Assembly: GCA_015488735.1 (NCBI GenBank)
Contig: WFNG01000128.1
Location: forward strand, 1-32,582
Length of the DNA: 32,582 nt
Direction: 5' to 3'
Source of the DNA: Bacteroidales bacterium
GTDB taxonomy: Bacteria > Bacteroidota > Bacteroidia > Bacteroidales > F082
The notes beneath the pieces were generated by a model. It saw only the letters and a list, made by a program, of their open reading frames with translations. It was not told where the DNA came from and did not search any database. The translations under genes and the position numbers were made by a program. Of this stretch, positions 9,706-18,206 are shown piece by piece (position 1 is the first letter of the stretch; each line of letters starts with the position of its first letter).

Positions 9706-12700
9706 TTAATTTCCCTCTATAATATTAATTTCCTCCTCCGTCAAACCATACAACTCATAAACCATTTGGTCTATTTCTTTGTCCGTTTTTTCTATTTCGG
9801 ATTTTAGTTTTTGGGCTTCCCTCGATTCCAAAAGAAAATATTCTTCCCATTCTGCTTCCTGCGAGAGCGAGAGTTTTATTTTCTTTTTACGCAATTCTTT
9901 AATAAAATTAGAGAATGAAAGCAGGTACCAGTCTTGCAGTTTTTTTGGGAGAGTTTCCATCTCAAATTTACGCTGCATTGCACGTTGGAACTTAGTGACC
10001 AGAGCTTGCAAATTATCAGTTAGCCGGGTTTGTTCTTTTGCATATTGTGCCAGTGTGGCCGTTTGTTCTTTATTGGCTTGCGGAACAGGAAAATGTTCGA
10101 AATAAACCTTGCGAATTTCTCGTGTTCCACCTTGAAGTTCGGGGCAATTGTACCAAATCCAAAGTTTTGCTAACGATGAGTTCAAGAGAGCTGTAAGAAA
10201 TAAAAGAGAAACTGAATTGTTTTTAGCGGTGAGAATAAAACTTTTGTCGTTTCCTAATATTCCACTTTCATCGTACATAAACGGAAATACCGAAGTCATA
10301 TTCGGATAAATAATTTTTGGTTTATTAAACTCCTGATTGTATGCAATACTATCCTGGGTTTCAAACCACCTGCCTCTTGTTTTTTTGCGTGAACCTTTGT
10401 CTCCGGTTTGTTTTAGGCGGTCGTATCCAAACGATAGCAAATGTTCTTTGATGGCCGGAAAACTTTCAATATCTAAATTAAGAGATGGAAAAGTAGTTAT
10501 CAAATACTCACTACCTGTTATTCCATAAGGAGAAATATCCCTGCCACGCACCATCGGTTTAATAATTTCATTACTTTTTGCATCGGCAGCAATTAGGTTT
10601 TTTCTGGTTTCTGCATCAATATAAAAGGCATCGTTATATCCAGTAAGTATTCCACGATAAATGGATACTGGCAAGTCCTTCAATTCAATACCCTCTCTGG
10701 ACATTTTTGTAAGTTTCTGAGCATCGGCATAAGGTTGAATGCTCCAGTTGTTTTCGCCAAAATTATTGGAAGAATAACTGTATAAGTTTGTTTTTACTTC
10801 TGAAAGGAAATCGCCATAATACGTTTTTCTATTTAGCGACAGAACTTCTACCTGTTTGTTAGCTTTACTTTTTTGAGTAACGAAAATGCACACGTAAGTA
10901 GTAGCTTCATCAAAAAACTGTATATCGCCAAAGTTTAGTATTTGTCGCAAACCAGTTTTCGATAAAAATTTCCGAAGTGGTTTACCATAGGCAACAATCA
11001 TCCATTTATTGGGCATAATAAACGACTGTAACCCTCCTTCATTCAGTAATTTGTAACCACGTTCAGTAAACAGACAATACAAATCGGCTCCTTTGTGGAA
11101 TGTTTCATAAGCACAACTCGCCAGTTTATCGCTCATTTGTCCCATTGACTGGAGTTGTACATACGGCGGATTACCAATCACCACATCGAAACCACCTTTG
11201 TATTCGGCACGGAATGCGTGTTCTTTTGTACATAGAAATTCCTTTTTTAGCTCTTCTATTCTTTCGCTTTTAGGTAGTTCGTGTTTTACGCGGTTATTTC
11301 GAATATATTCTATTACATTATTTAGATATTTTTCGTCTTTTATTTCGGATTTTCCGAACTTCTGCGTCCAGAGGGAATTATATTTTTCTTTTTTCTTTTC
11401 GGTATCGGTACCAGTACCGGTACCGGACAAGGGGACATGTCCCCTTGTTGTGCCCGTAGCACTCGTAGCAGTAGAAGGTATCGTTATACCTTTTTCTATA
11501 TTATATCTTCTTCCACTTACGGCTTTTATTTTTCCCACTATTTTCGGCAGTTCTTCCCGTTCGCACACCAGTAGCAGGTGCATATGGTCGCCACAGATAT
11601 TATATTCGATTATGTCAATGGGATAAATCCCATTGTTGTCAAGTTTGCTTTCTTTTACTATTTCGGCAATGGTTTTCGTTATTGTTATTTCATCTTCCTC
11701 TGTTAGCCAGATGGCCTCACCTGTCTTTACATGATTGTCGAACATTCGTTGCGAGTATCTCGAATTATGTGTTGCAGAAGTAATATGCCATGCTCTTTTC
11801 TCTTTTTTACTGAATACAGTAGGAAACTCTTTATACCAGTTAAAAGCCTTATCGCCTGCAACTTCAGGATCGTCAATTAGTGAGTTTCCACATTTTATGC
11901 TGTTACTAAGTGTATTGAGTTTTCGCCCTTTTTGGGCAGTACGTAACCAAAGTGAGAGTTTGGCAATTTCAACTGATTCTTCATTCAGATCAACACCAAA
12001 AATATTTTTTTCAAGGATGTCAGTGGTGATGTCGGAAAATATAATTGCCCCGCCAAAGAGCCGGGTCCGCAATTCATCAATTTTCCGATGTTCGTTTATG
12101 AGAAATTCCAATGCCTGATTCAAAAACGCACCGGATCCACAAGCAGGGTCAAGAATGGTTAATTTTAAAAGCCAGTTTCGGTATTCATCCAGTCTTTTGT
12201 CGAGTGCCCTTACAATGTCTTTTTTACGGTTCTTTCGTCCTTTGGCATATTCTTCGTCAACAATTTTTAGTTCAGTTCGTTTTTCGTTGCATAGTTTTCC
12301 AACCGTATTTTCTACAATGTATTTGGTAATGTATTTCGGGGTGTAAAAGATGCCATCCTTTTTGCGCTTGCTGGCACTGGCAACAGTGCCAGCCAACGGG
12401 TCATGACCCGTTGTTGCGGCTATTGCCGCAATCTCGCCCAATGAATGCTCAAAAATATGCCCCAGGATATTTACATCAACATCCGTGTCAAAATCGTAAT
12501 TACTTAATTTTAGTGTGTGTTCATGCAGAATTTCATCGTCAATTATAATATTGTCTAATACTTCATCGGGTTTAAAAAGTCCGCCGTTGTACGCATATAT
12601 TTCAGCACGATTTCCACTTTTGGGTCTGCCCACATTCAGTACATGAAAGTATTTTTTAAAGGTGTAGTAAAGCGGTTTGGCATCTCCAAAATCTACATCG

Positions 12701-13503
12701 TCTTTCCATTTATCGATAATTTGTGAAATGGAATTGGGCGGAACTAACAATCTGTCTTCGGCAAAAAAGATAAACAGAAAACGGTCGAGCAGTTTTTGTG
12801 TCTTTTTGAACAGTAAAAGTTTATCTGTTTCGGGATTGTTTTTTATAAGATTATTGTAAATCGCCGTTCTGAATGTTGAGTAATCGGCATACAATTTTTT
12901 TGTGATGTTTTCTTCCTGTAAAACCGATGAGTTCTTTATTTTTAATGGCAAATCATTCAGCAGGTTATCTTTTGCCAAACAAAGCCACATTAACGAGAAC
13001 TGTTCTTTTGTCAGGTTGAACAAATCGAAATCAACATGGTCAACGGCATCTTGAATGTAAAAGCGAAGTTTTTCAAAATTCGAGGTAATCACATAAATAC
13101 ATTTCGGATGGTGGTTTTTGTATCCGAATGCCTGTGTTTCAATTTTATCTAAATCAGATGTATTTGTACCCTTCAATTCGATAACTGCGGTTGCATATGG
13201 TTCTGCCAAGGGGTCATGACCCCTTGTAAGGATTGCACCGTCAGCTTTTTTACTGTTCGATATATTTTTTAATTCGGTAGTCAGGTTAAAATTCGGTTCA
13301 GGATTTAATGTATACCCTAAAATATTTACAAATAATTCCCGTAAAAACCCCTCCTGAAATTGTTCTTCTTTTGAGTTTCGAATGTTTTCCTGTCTTTCTG
13401 GATTTCCAAAATAGCTCTGAAAATCAGCATATTTTTTGTCGATTAATGCAGCGTTAAGGTCGTTTAAATATTTGTTTTCTACCGATTTTTGAAACAAACT
13501 CAT
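9706..13503 (-). CDS. Type IIG restriction-modification enzyme (Eco57I-like N6-adenine methyltransferase with C-terminal specificity domain) containing a nested HUH/Y1 domain
   Basis: Motif I TILDPACGSGAFLNQALEF; motif IV GGFDVVIGNPPYVQLQ; DGIFYTPKYITKYIVENTVG; TRD-like C-terminus; uninterrupted 1265-codon ORF. Confidence 0.92.
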   Translation of the reverse strand: MSLFQKSVENKYLNDLNAALIDKKYADFQSYFGNPERQENIRNSKEEQFQEGFLRELFVNILGYTLNPEPNFNLTTELKNISNSKKADGAILTRGHDPLAEPYATAVIELKGTNTSDLDKIETQAFGYKNHHPKCIYVITSNFEKLRFYIQDAVDHVDFDLFNLTKEQFSLMWLCLAKDNLLNDLPLKIKNSSVLQEENITKKLYADYSTFRTAIYNNLIKNNPETDKLLLFKKTQKLLDRFLFIFFAEDRLLVPPNSISQIIDKWKDDVDFGDAKPLYYTFKKYFHVLNVGRPKSGNRAEIYAYNGGLFKPDEVLDNIIIDDEILHEHTLKLSNYDFDTDVDVNILGHIFEHSLGEIAAIAATTGHDPLAGTVASASKRKKDGIFYTPKYITKYIVENTVGKLCNEKRTELKIVDEEYAKGRKNRKKDIVRALDKRLDEYRNWLLKLTILDPACGSGAFLNQALEFLINEHRKIDELRTRLFGGAIIFSDITTDILEKNIFGVDLNEESVEIAKLSLWLRTAQKGRKLNTLSNSIKCGNSLIDDPEVAGDKAFNWYKEFPTVFSKKEKRAWHITSATHNSRYSQRMFDNHVKTGEAIWLTEEDEITITKTIAEIVKESKLDNNGIYPIDIIEYNICGDHMHLLLVCEREELPKIVGKIKAVSGRRYNIEKGITIPSTATSATGTTRGHVPLSGTGTGTDTEKKKEKYNSLWTQKFGKSEIKDEKYLNNVIEYIRNNRVKHELPKSERIEELKKEFLCTKEHAFRAEYKGGFDVVIGNPPYVQLQSMGQMSDKLASCAYETFHKGADLYCLFTERGYKLLNEGGLQSFIMPNKWMIVAYGKPLRKFLSKTGLRQILNFGDIQFFDEATTYVCIFVTQKSKANKQVEVLSLNRKTYYGDFLSEVKTNLYSYSSNNFGENNWSIQPYADAQKLTKMSREGIELKDLPVSIYRGILTGYNDAFYIDAETRKNLIAADAKSNEIIKPMVRGRDISPYGITGSEYLITTFPSLNLDIESFPAIKEHLLSFGYDRLKQTGDKGSRKKTRGRWFETQDSIAYNQEFNKPKIIYPNMTSVFPFMYDESGILGNDKSFILTAKNNSVSLLFLTALLNSSLAKLWIWYNCPELQGGTREIRKVYFEHFPVPQANKEQTATLAQYAKEQTRLTDNLQALVTKFQRAMQRKFEMETLPKKLQDWYLLSFSNFIKELRKKKIKLSLSQEAEWEEYFLLESREAQKLKSEIEKTDKEIDQMVYELYGLTEEEINIIEGN
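11200..11808 (-). other. In-frame nested IS200/RAYT-like Y1 (HUH) transposase domain (about 203 codons) within the Type IIG enzyme
   Basis: AWHITSATHNSRYSQRMF..., HUH motif GDHMHLLL (HMH at 11578-11586), IKAVSGRRYN, LWTQKFGKSEIKDEKYLNNVIEYIRNNRVKHELP (Y1-like helix). Flanks read FNWYKEFPTVFS and GGFDVVIGNPPY, typically near-contiguous in Eco57I-family enzymes. Confidence 0.82.
11427..11448. repeat. REP-like perfect 22-bp palindrome inside the nested HUH domain
   Basis: ACAAGGGGACATGTCCCCTTGT equals its own reverse complement; abutted by a 10-bp palindrome CCGGTACCGG at 11417-11426. Confidence 0.9.
12370..12393. repeat. Perfect hairpin with GCAA loop, first of three abutting hairpins
   Basis: GCTGGCACTG-GCAA-CAGTGCCAGC, 10-bp stem. 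Confidence 0.85.
12394..12413. repeat. REP-like perfect 20-bp palindrome inside the RM gene
   Basis: CAACGGGTCATGACCCGTTG equals its own reverse complement. Confidence 0.92.
12414..12431. repeat. Perfect hairpin, third of three abutting hairpins
   Basis: TTGCGGC-TATT-GCCGCAA, 7-bp stem. Confidence 0.75.
13207..13226. repeat. REP-like perfect 20-bp palindrome inside the RM gene
   Basis: CAAGGGGTCATGACCCCTTG equals its own reverse complement. Confidence 0.92.
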
Positions 13504-13876
13504 ATTTTGGTTTTACTCTCTGTTTTTATCGAAATTAATTCAACTAAAATACAATTTTAATTTGTCACTATTTTAATAATTACCATAAAAGTGTGCGCCG
13601 GCAAAAAAGGCATGTATTTGACAGCGAAGGAACGGTTGCAGGGACGGGCTGGAAAATTTATGCTTTGTGCGTTGGCATTTTCTATTCTTTTTCTTTTTAG
13701 GTTGCAGTAAAATTTTTATGCTGTGGCTTCTTCTCAGCTTCCAACTAACGTCAAATTTTCATACTGGTATTCAGTTGCATATAACGGTTTGATAAATATA
13801 CAATTTCTATTCCAGTCCGGCTGCACTATACCGATGGTTGTGTCAGGTTTATTCGGCAAATACGTTTCAACGACAT

Positions 13877-16672
13877 TTATTTCTCCAGTTCAAAACCAAA
13901 ATCACGTCCTTTTTCTATGGCAGGGATCCCCTGTTTCATCCATTTGGGTTCCTCTGTGCCTTTCAGGTAATAATCGAAAAACTGTTGCATGCGACGGGTC
14001 AGGTCTTTTTCATCAGCACGCCGGCTCAGGTTGTGCGGCTGACCATTATAAACCAGCATCCAAACAGGTTTGTTCAGACGGCGCATGGCGTTAAAAAGTT
14101 CAATACCCTGATACCACGGCACCGCATTATCTTTGTCGTTGTGCATAATCAGCAACGGTGTATGGATACGTGGCACAAAGAAAAGCGGTGAATTCAACAT
14201 ATAAAGCGGTAACTTGTCCCAAAGTGTTCCGCCAATACGGCTTTGTGTGTGCTCATACTGAAACTCCCGGCTCATTCCCGTGCCCCAGCGGATGCCTCCA
14301 TAAGCCGAAGTCATATTGCTGACTGGCGCACCGGCTTCAGCACAACGGAACATATCGGTTTGCGTAACAAGATAAGCTGACTGATATCCACCCCAGCTTT
14401 GGCCCTGCATGCCCAACCGGGAGCGGTCGATGAACGGATAACGATCACACATGGCCTGTGTTCCACTAATAATGCAGTCGTATGCACTGGCGCCGGGATA
14501 CCCGACCTTGTATTTTATGTCGGGGACAAATATGAGGTAACCATTACTGGCATAATAGCTAAAATTAATAACGGAACGTATTGGCCTGGGCGAATAATAA
14601 TAATGCAGCCGGTTTGAATAACGTTCGTAAAAATAAACCAGCATGGGGTATTTTTTATTCGGATTAAAATTAGCCGGTTTATACAACAATCCCTGCATAG
14701 TATCGCCGTTGAAAGTAACCCATTGAACCAGATTTACCGTCCCCCACAAATAGTTTTTCTGCTGTGGATTGGCATCGGAAATTTTCCTGGCATCCGAAAA
14801 TTTCAGGTTACTCACGTATAAATCAGGATAAATCCGGAAACTCTCTTTCCGCCAGATAATTTCAGGTGCCTCTTTTGCTTTCAAAGGATAGCTGTAGGCA
14901 AAATCATTCAGTACAAGTTTCTCCGGTTTTTTATTTTTCAGATTCAATGAATAAAAACCGTCTTTTTTATTCTTTAACTGAAAAGCGGAAAGTAACATGT
15001 TACCAGGAAGGTACTGTGCATCTTTGTTTAATTTCACAAAACGAAAACGTAAATTTTCTTTGCGTCCCGTGCCGGAAGTTAAACTGACCGGAGCCGCTTT
15101 TCCTGAAGGATCCAGTTGCCAAAGATCGTAACGGTCATAAACCACCAGTTGTCCTTTTTTTGTCCAGCCTGCCATACCATAGGGTGGCGCCATGTTGGGA
15201 ACATCATTTAGTACGTTGTAAAAAGGATAAGGGATTTTCCCTGTCAGGTTGAAGCTCTTTCCGGCTTTTACCGAATAGGCGTACCATGCACTGTCCTGAA
15301 TATTATACCATGCCACAAACTGCTGATCAGGCGAAAGGCTGGCGTTGCCGGCAAGTTTTGAGATAATCAGTTTTTTAACACCGGTTTTCCGGTTAACAAG
15401 ATATACATTTTTATACCACTGTCCAATCCATGAGGTCATTTTAAGGAAAGGCCTGTTGTCGAATCCCAAGCTATACATGCCTTTGGCTTTAGTATTTATC
15501 CGTACTTCCTTTAATTCGGGGGTTGCCAGCTGAACCAATTTCTTGTCCCGTGGGTAGAAAACGGCAACAAAGCTCCGGTTTCTTTCTCTTTTCAGTTGAA
15601 CTTTTTGCTGCGGCTGCAACAGTGTATCGTGATAAGTCCAGATATCGAGACTTACCTTTTCGCTTGGCGCAAGTGTATCTTTTAACGGAAGCAATGGTTT
15701 TGGAGCAGTACCGAAATAGAGTTCCGAACCGGTTTTATTAAAATATATCTTCCCGTGTGAACTCACCGCCCATCCTTTTCTCAACGAGTTAAAATTTTTT
15801 CCCGAAACCAAGTCCTTCGCATCCTTTTTTAAATCAACATAATACAAGCCATAAGCTTTGTTTTTTACCGTATCTTCCGAAAAAGTAAAGGCACCCTGTT
15901 TGCCCTCTTCATCAAGCGCTACATTTTTTACAATGGCCCTGGCATCATAAAGCGTATCTGTTTTTTTCGATAAAACAGAAAAATATTGCACTAGAACTCT
16001 CTCCACAGTGTCGCGGGGCACACTGGCAAAAAGACACGAGCTACCATTTTTCGATAAGGCAAAAGTGGTTACATTTTTAAAAAGTACAGTATCGCCCGTC
16101 TTTACATTATAAAGCATCAAAACCGCACCTTTTGGTTTTTTCAACTTTTTGGCTTTTTTCGTCTGAGGATTATTTTCTTTCGTTTTTTTGCTTTTCTTTT
16201 CAGGCTGACTTCTCTTTTTCATCAACACAGCTATCCAGTCGGAAGAAGTTTTAGGAACCACCACCTTTTGTATCTGCCCAAATTTCTTTAGCAGGCCCGA
16301 CTCCAGCCAATAGATGGCCAGGGAATCTTTTGGAAGTTTATTACTTTTTACCTTCTTCCGTTCCAGTTTCAGCACTTTTTTAAACTGTGGTTTTATGGCA
16401 TAAACCAACACATTTGCATCGGGCATAAAGTGCGCCTTATGTCCGCGGGACAATGAATCCAAGCTATTCTTTCTGACGTCATATACATAAAGCCAGCCAT
16501 CGCCCTGTTGTGGATTAACCTCATAGGAGATCCAATTTCCATTACCGGATATCGTGCTGTTTTTTAAATCTTTCCAATGGTCGTAAACTGTATGATTGAG
16601 TGGTATTTGCTGTTGTGAAAAAGCTGTAAAACTTAATAGCAGACTTAAAAATAACAGGGTAATTTTTTTCAT
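13877..16672 (-). CDS. S9 family (prolyl oligopeptidase-like) peptidase, secreted
   Basis: Signal peptide; catalytic region GMQGQSWGGYQSAYLVTQ, IMHNDKDNAVPWYQG, YNGQPHNLSRRAD. Confidence 0.92.
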   Translation of the reverse strand: MKKITLLFLSLLLSFTAFSQQQIPLNHTVYDHWKDLKNSTISGNGNWISYEVNPQQGDGWLYVYDVRKNSLDSLSRGHKAHFMPDANVLVYAIKPQFKKVLKLERKKVKSNKLPKDSLAIYWLESGLLKKFGQIQKVVVPKTSSDWIAVLMKKRSQPEKKSKKTKENNPQTKKAKKLKKPKGAVLMLYNVKTGDTVLFKNVTTFALSKNGSSCLFASVPRDTVERVLVQYFSVLSKKTDTLYDARAIVKNVALDEEGKQGAFTFSEDTVKNKAYGLYYVDLKKDAKDLVSGKNFNSLRKGWAVSSHGKIYFNKTGSELYFGTAPKPLLPLKDTLAPSEKVSLDIWTYHDTLLQPQQKVQLKRERNRSFVAVFYPRDKKLVQLATPELKEVRINTKAKGMYSLGFDNRPFLKMTSWIGQWYKNVYLVNRKTGVKKLIISKLAGNASLSPDQQFVAWYNIQDSAWYAYSVKAGKSFNLTGKIPYPFYNVLNDVPNMAPPYGMAGWTKKGQLVVYDRYDLWQLDPSGKAAPVSLTSGTGRKENLRFRFVKLNKDAQYLPGNMLLSAFQLKNKKDGFYSLNLKNKKPEKLVLNDFAYSYPLKAKEAPEIIWRKESFRIYPDLYVSNLKFSDARKISDANPQQKNYLWGTVNLVQWVTFNGDTMQGLLYKPANFNPNKKYPMLVYFYERYSNRLHYYYSPRPIRSVINFSYYASNGYLIFVPDIKYKVGYPGASAYDCIISGTQAMCDRYPFIDRSRLGMQGQSWGGYQSAYLVTQTDMFRCAEAGAPVSNMTSAYGGIRWGTGMSREFQYEHTQSRIGGTLWDKLPLYMLNSPLFFVPRIHTPLLIMHNDKDNAVPWYQGIELFNAMRRLNKPVWMLVYNGQPHNLSRRADEKDLTRRMQQFFDYYLKGTEEPKWMKQGIPAIEKGRDFGFELEK

Positions 16673-16687
16673 GTTTTCATCTTTTGG

Positions 16688-17302
16688 TTAAAATTTAAAG
16701 CGGAGACTAATCCCTTTGTAAGCCGGCGTTTGAGGCAGGTTATAAGGCTGAATAACAGGTGTCACCTCCAGTGATAAATTGTTGGAAATATTCCAGTGCG
16801 ACAGGTGCGCATCCACGTTGGCATCGATTATCTGGAGAAGATACCATGCCCCTCCAATGATATAAGAAAGCTGCATGTTTCGCCGGTAATAATCCCGAAT
16901 CATTTTCAGCGTAGTTTTATCATATTTTTTGGCCAGATCGTTATTGCAATTTGTACTGACAGGGCTGCAGTCTGGATGACTGACTTTATAGTCGTAAGCC
17001 GCCCTGAATGTCCTGTAAAAATTGCGGTTTGTAACAGCAAAATAGCCAATAACGCCAAAACCTGCATAAACGATGGGCAATTTCCAGTATTTATGGTTAT
17101 AAATTTGCCCCAGCCCGGGAACCAGCGCCATGAGCATAGCTGTTTTAGGATTGCGTGGCGGATATCTTAGCGTATCGCTTTTGGTTTTATGGTCTTTGTT
17201 TTTATTCCGAAAAGGATGGGCGATGGCCGGAGAACTAAACACCAGCAAGAAAGCTGCCAATAGCCCTGCAATCAGTATATTTTTCAGCTTATTGTCATTC
17301 AC
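16688..17302 (-). CDS. DUF5683-like membrane protein
   Basis: RYPPRNPKTAMLMALVPGLGQIYNHKYWKLPIVYAGFGVIGYFAV; GTG start at 17302 (VNDNKLKN) avoids the parB overlap implied by the 221-aa ORF. Confidence 0.8.
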   Translation of the reverse strand: MNDNKLKNILIAGLLAAFLLVFSSPAIAHPFRNKNKDHKTKSDTLRYPPRNPKTAMLMALVPGLGQIYNHKYWKLPIVYAGFGVIGYFAVTNRNFYRTFRAAYDYKVSHPDCSPVSTNCNNDLAKKYDKTTLKMIRDYYRRNMQLSYIIGGAWYLLQIIDANVDAHLSHWNISNNLSLEVTPVIQPYNLPQTPAYKGISLRFKF

Positions 17303-17306
17303 AGAA

Positions 17307-18206
17307 TTACTTTTTCTCAAAAACAGAAACCAGATGTGCAAGAGCTTCGTCATTTTTGAACGAAATAACGATGCTGCCGGCGCCTTTATTGTTTCTTTTC
17401 AAACTTACTTTGGTTTCCAGTAGCTGGCTTAGCTCGGATGAAATTTTCTTATATCTTTCAGGAAGCTCAGGACTTTTTCGTTTTATTTTCCGCCTTTCGG
17501 GATAGTTCATATCACGCACCATCTGTTCAATTTGGCGAACACTTAGTCCTTCGTCTAAAATAAGTTTAAGCAACCGGAGTTTTGTCGTCTCCTGCTCTAC
17601 CGAAAGCAGTGCACGGGCATGCCCCATAGAGATGGATGCATCGCGTAAAGCAATTTGAATTTCGGGCGGTAGTTTCAATAAACGCAGAAAATTGGTGATG
17701 GTTGTACGGTTTTTACCTACTTTTTCGCTGAGTTTTTCCTGTGTCAGATCACACTCATCAATCAGTCGTTTATAACTGATAGCCACCTCAATGGCATTCA
17801 AATTCTGGCGATGAATATTTTCAATCAATGCCAATTCAAGCATTTGCTCATCGTTGGCCACACGGATAAAAGCCGGAATAGTTTCAAGGCCGGCCATTAT
17901 AGAAGCTTTCAGCCGCCGTTCTCCCGCGATGAGTTGAAAGTGACCACGCCCCATTTTACGAACAGTAACCGGCTGGATAACACCTTGATTTTTAATAGAG
18001 TCTGCCAGTTCACGAAGCATTCCCTCATCAAAATCAGAACGCGGCTGGAAAGGATTTGCATCAATTTTATCCACTTCCAGTTCGGCAATGGCCCCCGCCA
18101 CATAATTTCCTGAGATATCTTTGGAAGTTATATCTGTATCCGGACTACTGAGGATAGCATCCAAACCTCTTCCCAAAACTTTTTTTGTCGATTTGTTAGT
18201 TGTCAT
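17307..18206 (-). CDS. parB: Chromosome partitioning protein ParB
   Basis: VLGRGLDAIL, NPFQPRSDFDEGMLRELADSIKNQGVIQPVTVR, LIAGERRLKASIMAGLETIPAFIR, LIENIHRQNLNAIEVAISYKRL. Confidence 0.96.
   Translation of the reverse strand: MTTNKSTKKVLGRGLDAILSSPDTDITSKDISGNYVAGAIAELEVDKIDANPFQPRSDFDEGMLRELADSIKNQGVIQPVTVRKMGRGHFQLIAGERRLKASIMAGLETIPAFIRVANDEQMLELALIENIHRQNLNAIEVAISYKRLIDECDLTQEKLSEKVGKNRTTITNFLRLLKLPPEIQIALRDASISMGHARALLSVEQETTKLRLLKLILDEGLSVRQIEQMVRDMNYPERRKIKRKSPELPERYKKISSELSQLLETKVSLKRNNKGAGSIVISFKNDEALAHLVSVFEKK

Noticed and set aside
14992-15003. Perfect 12-bp palindrome GTAACATGTTAC with a CATG core inside the S9 peptidase gene
   Set aside because: Lacks the GGG/CCC arms of the RM-gene palindromes, is short enough to arise by chance, and has no linker-like peptide around it
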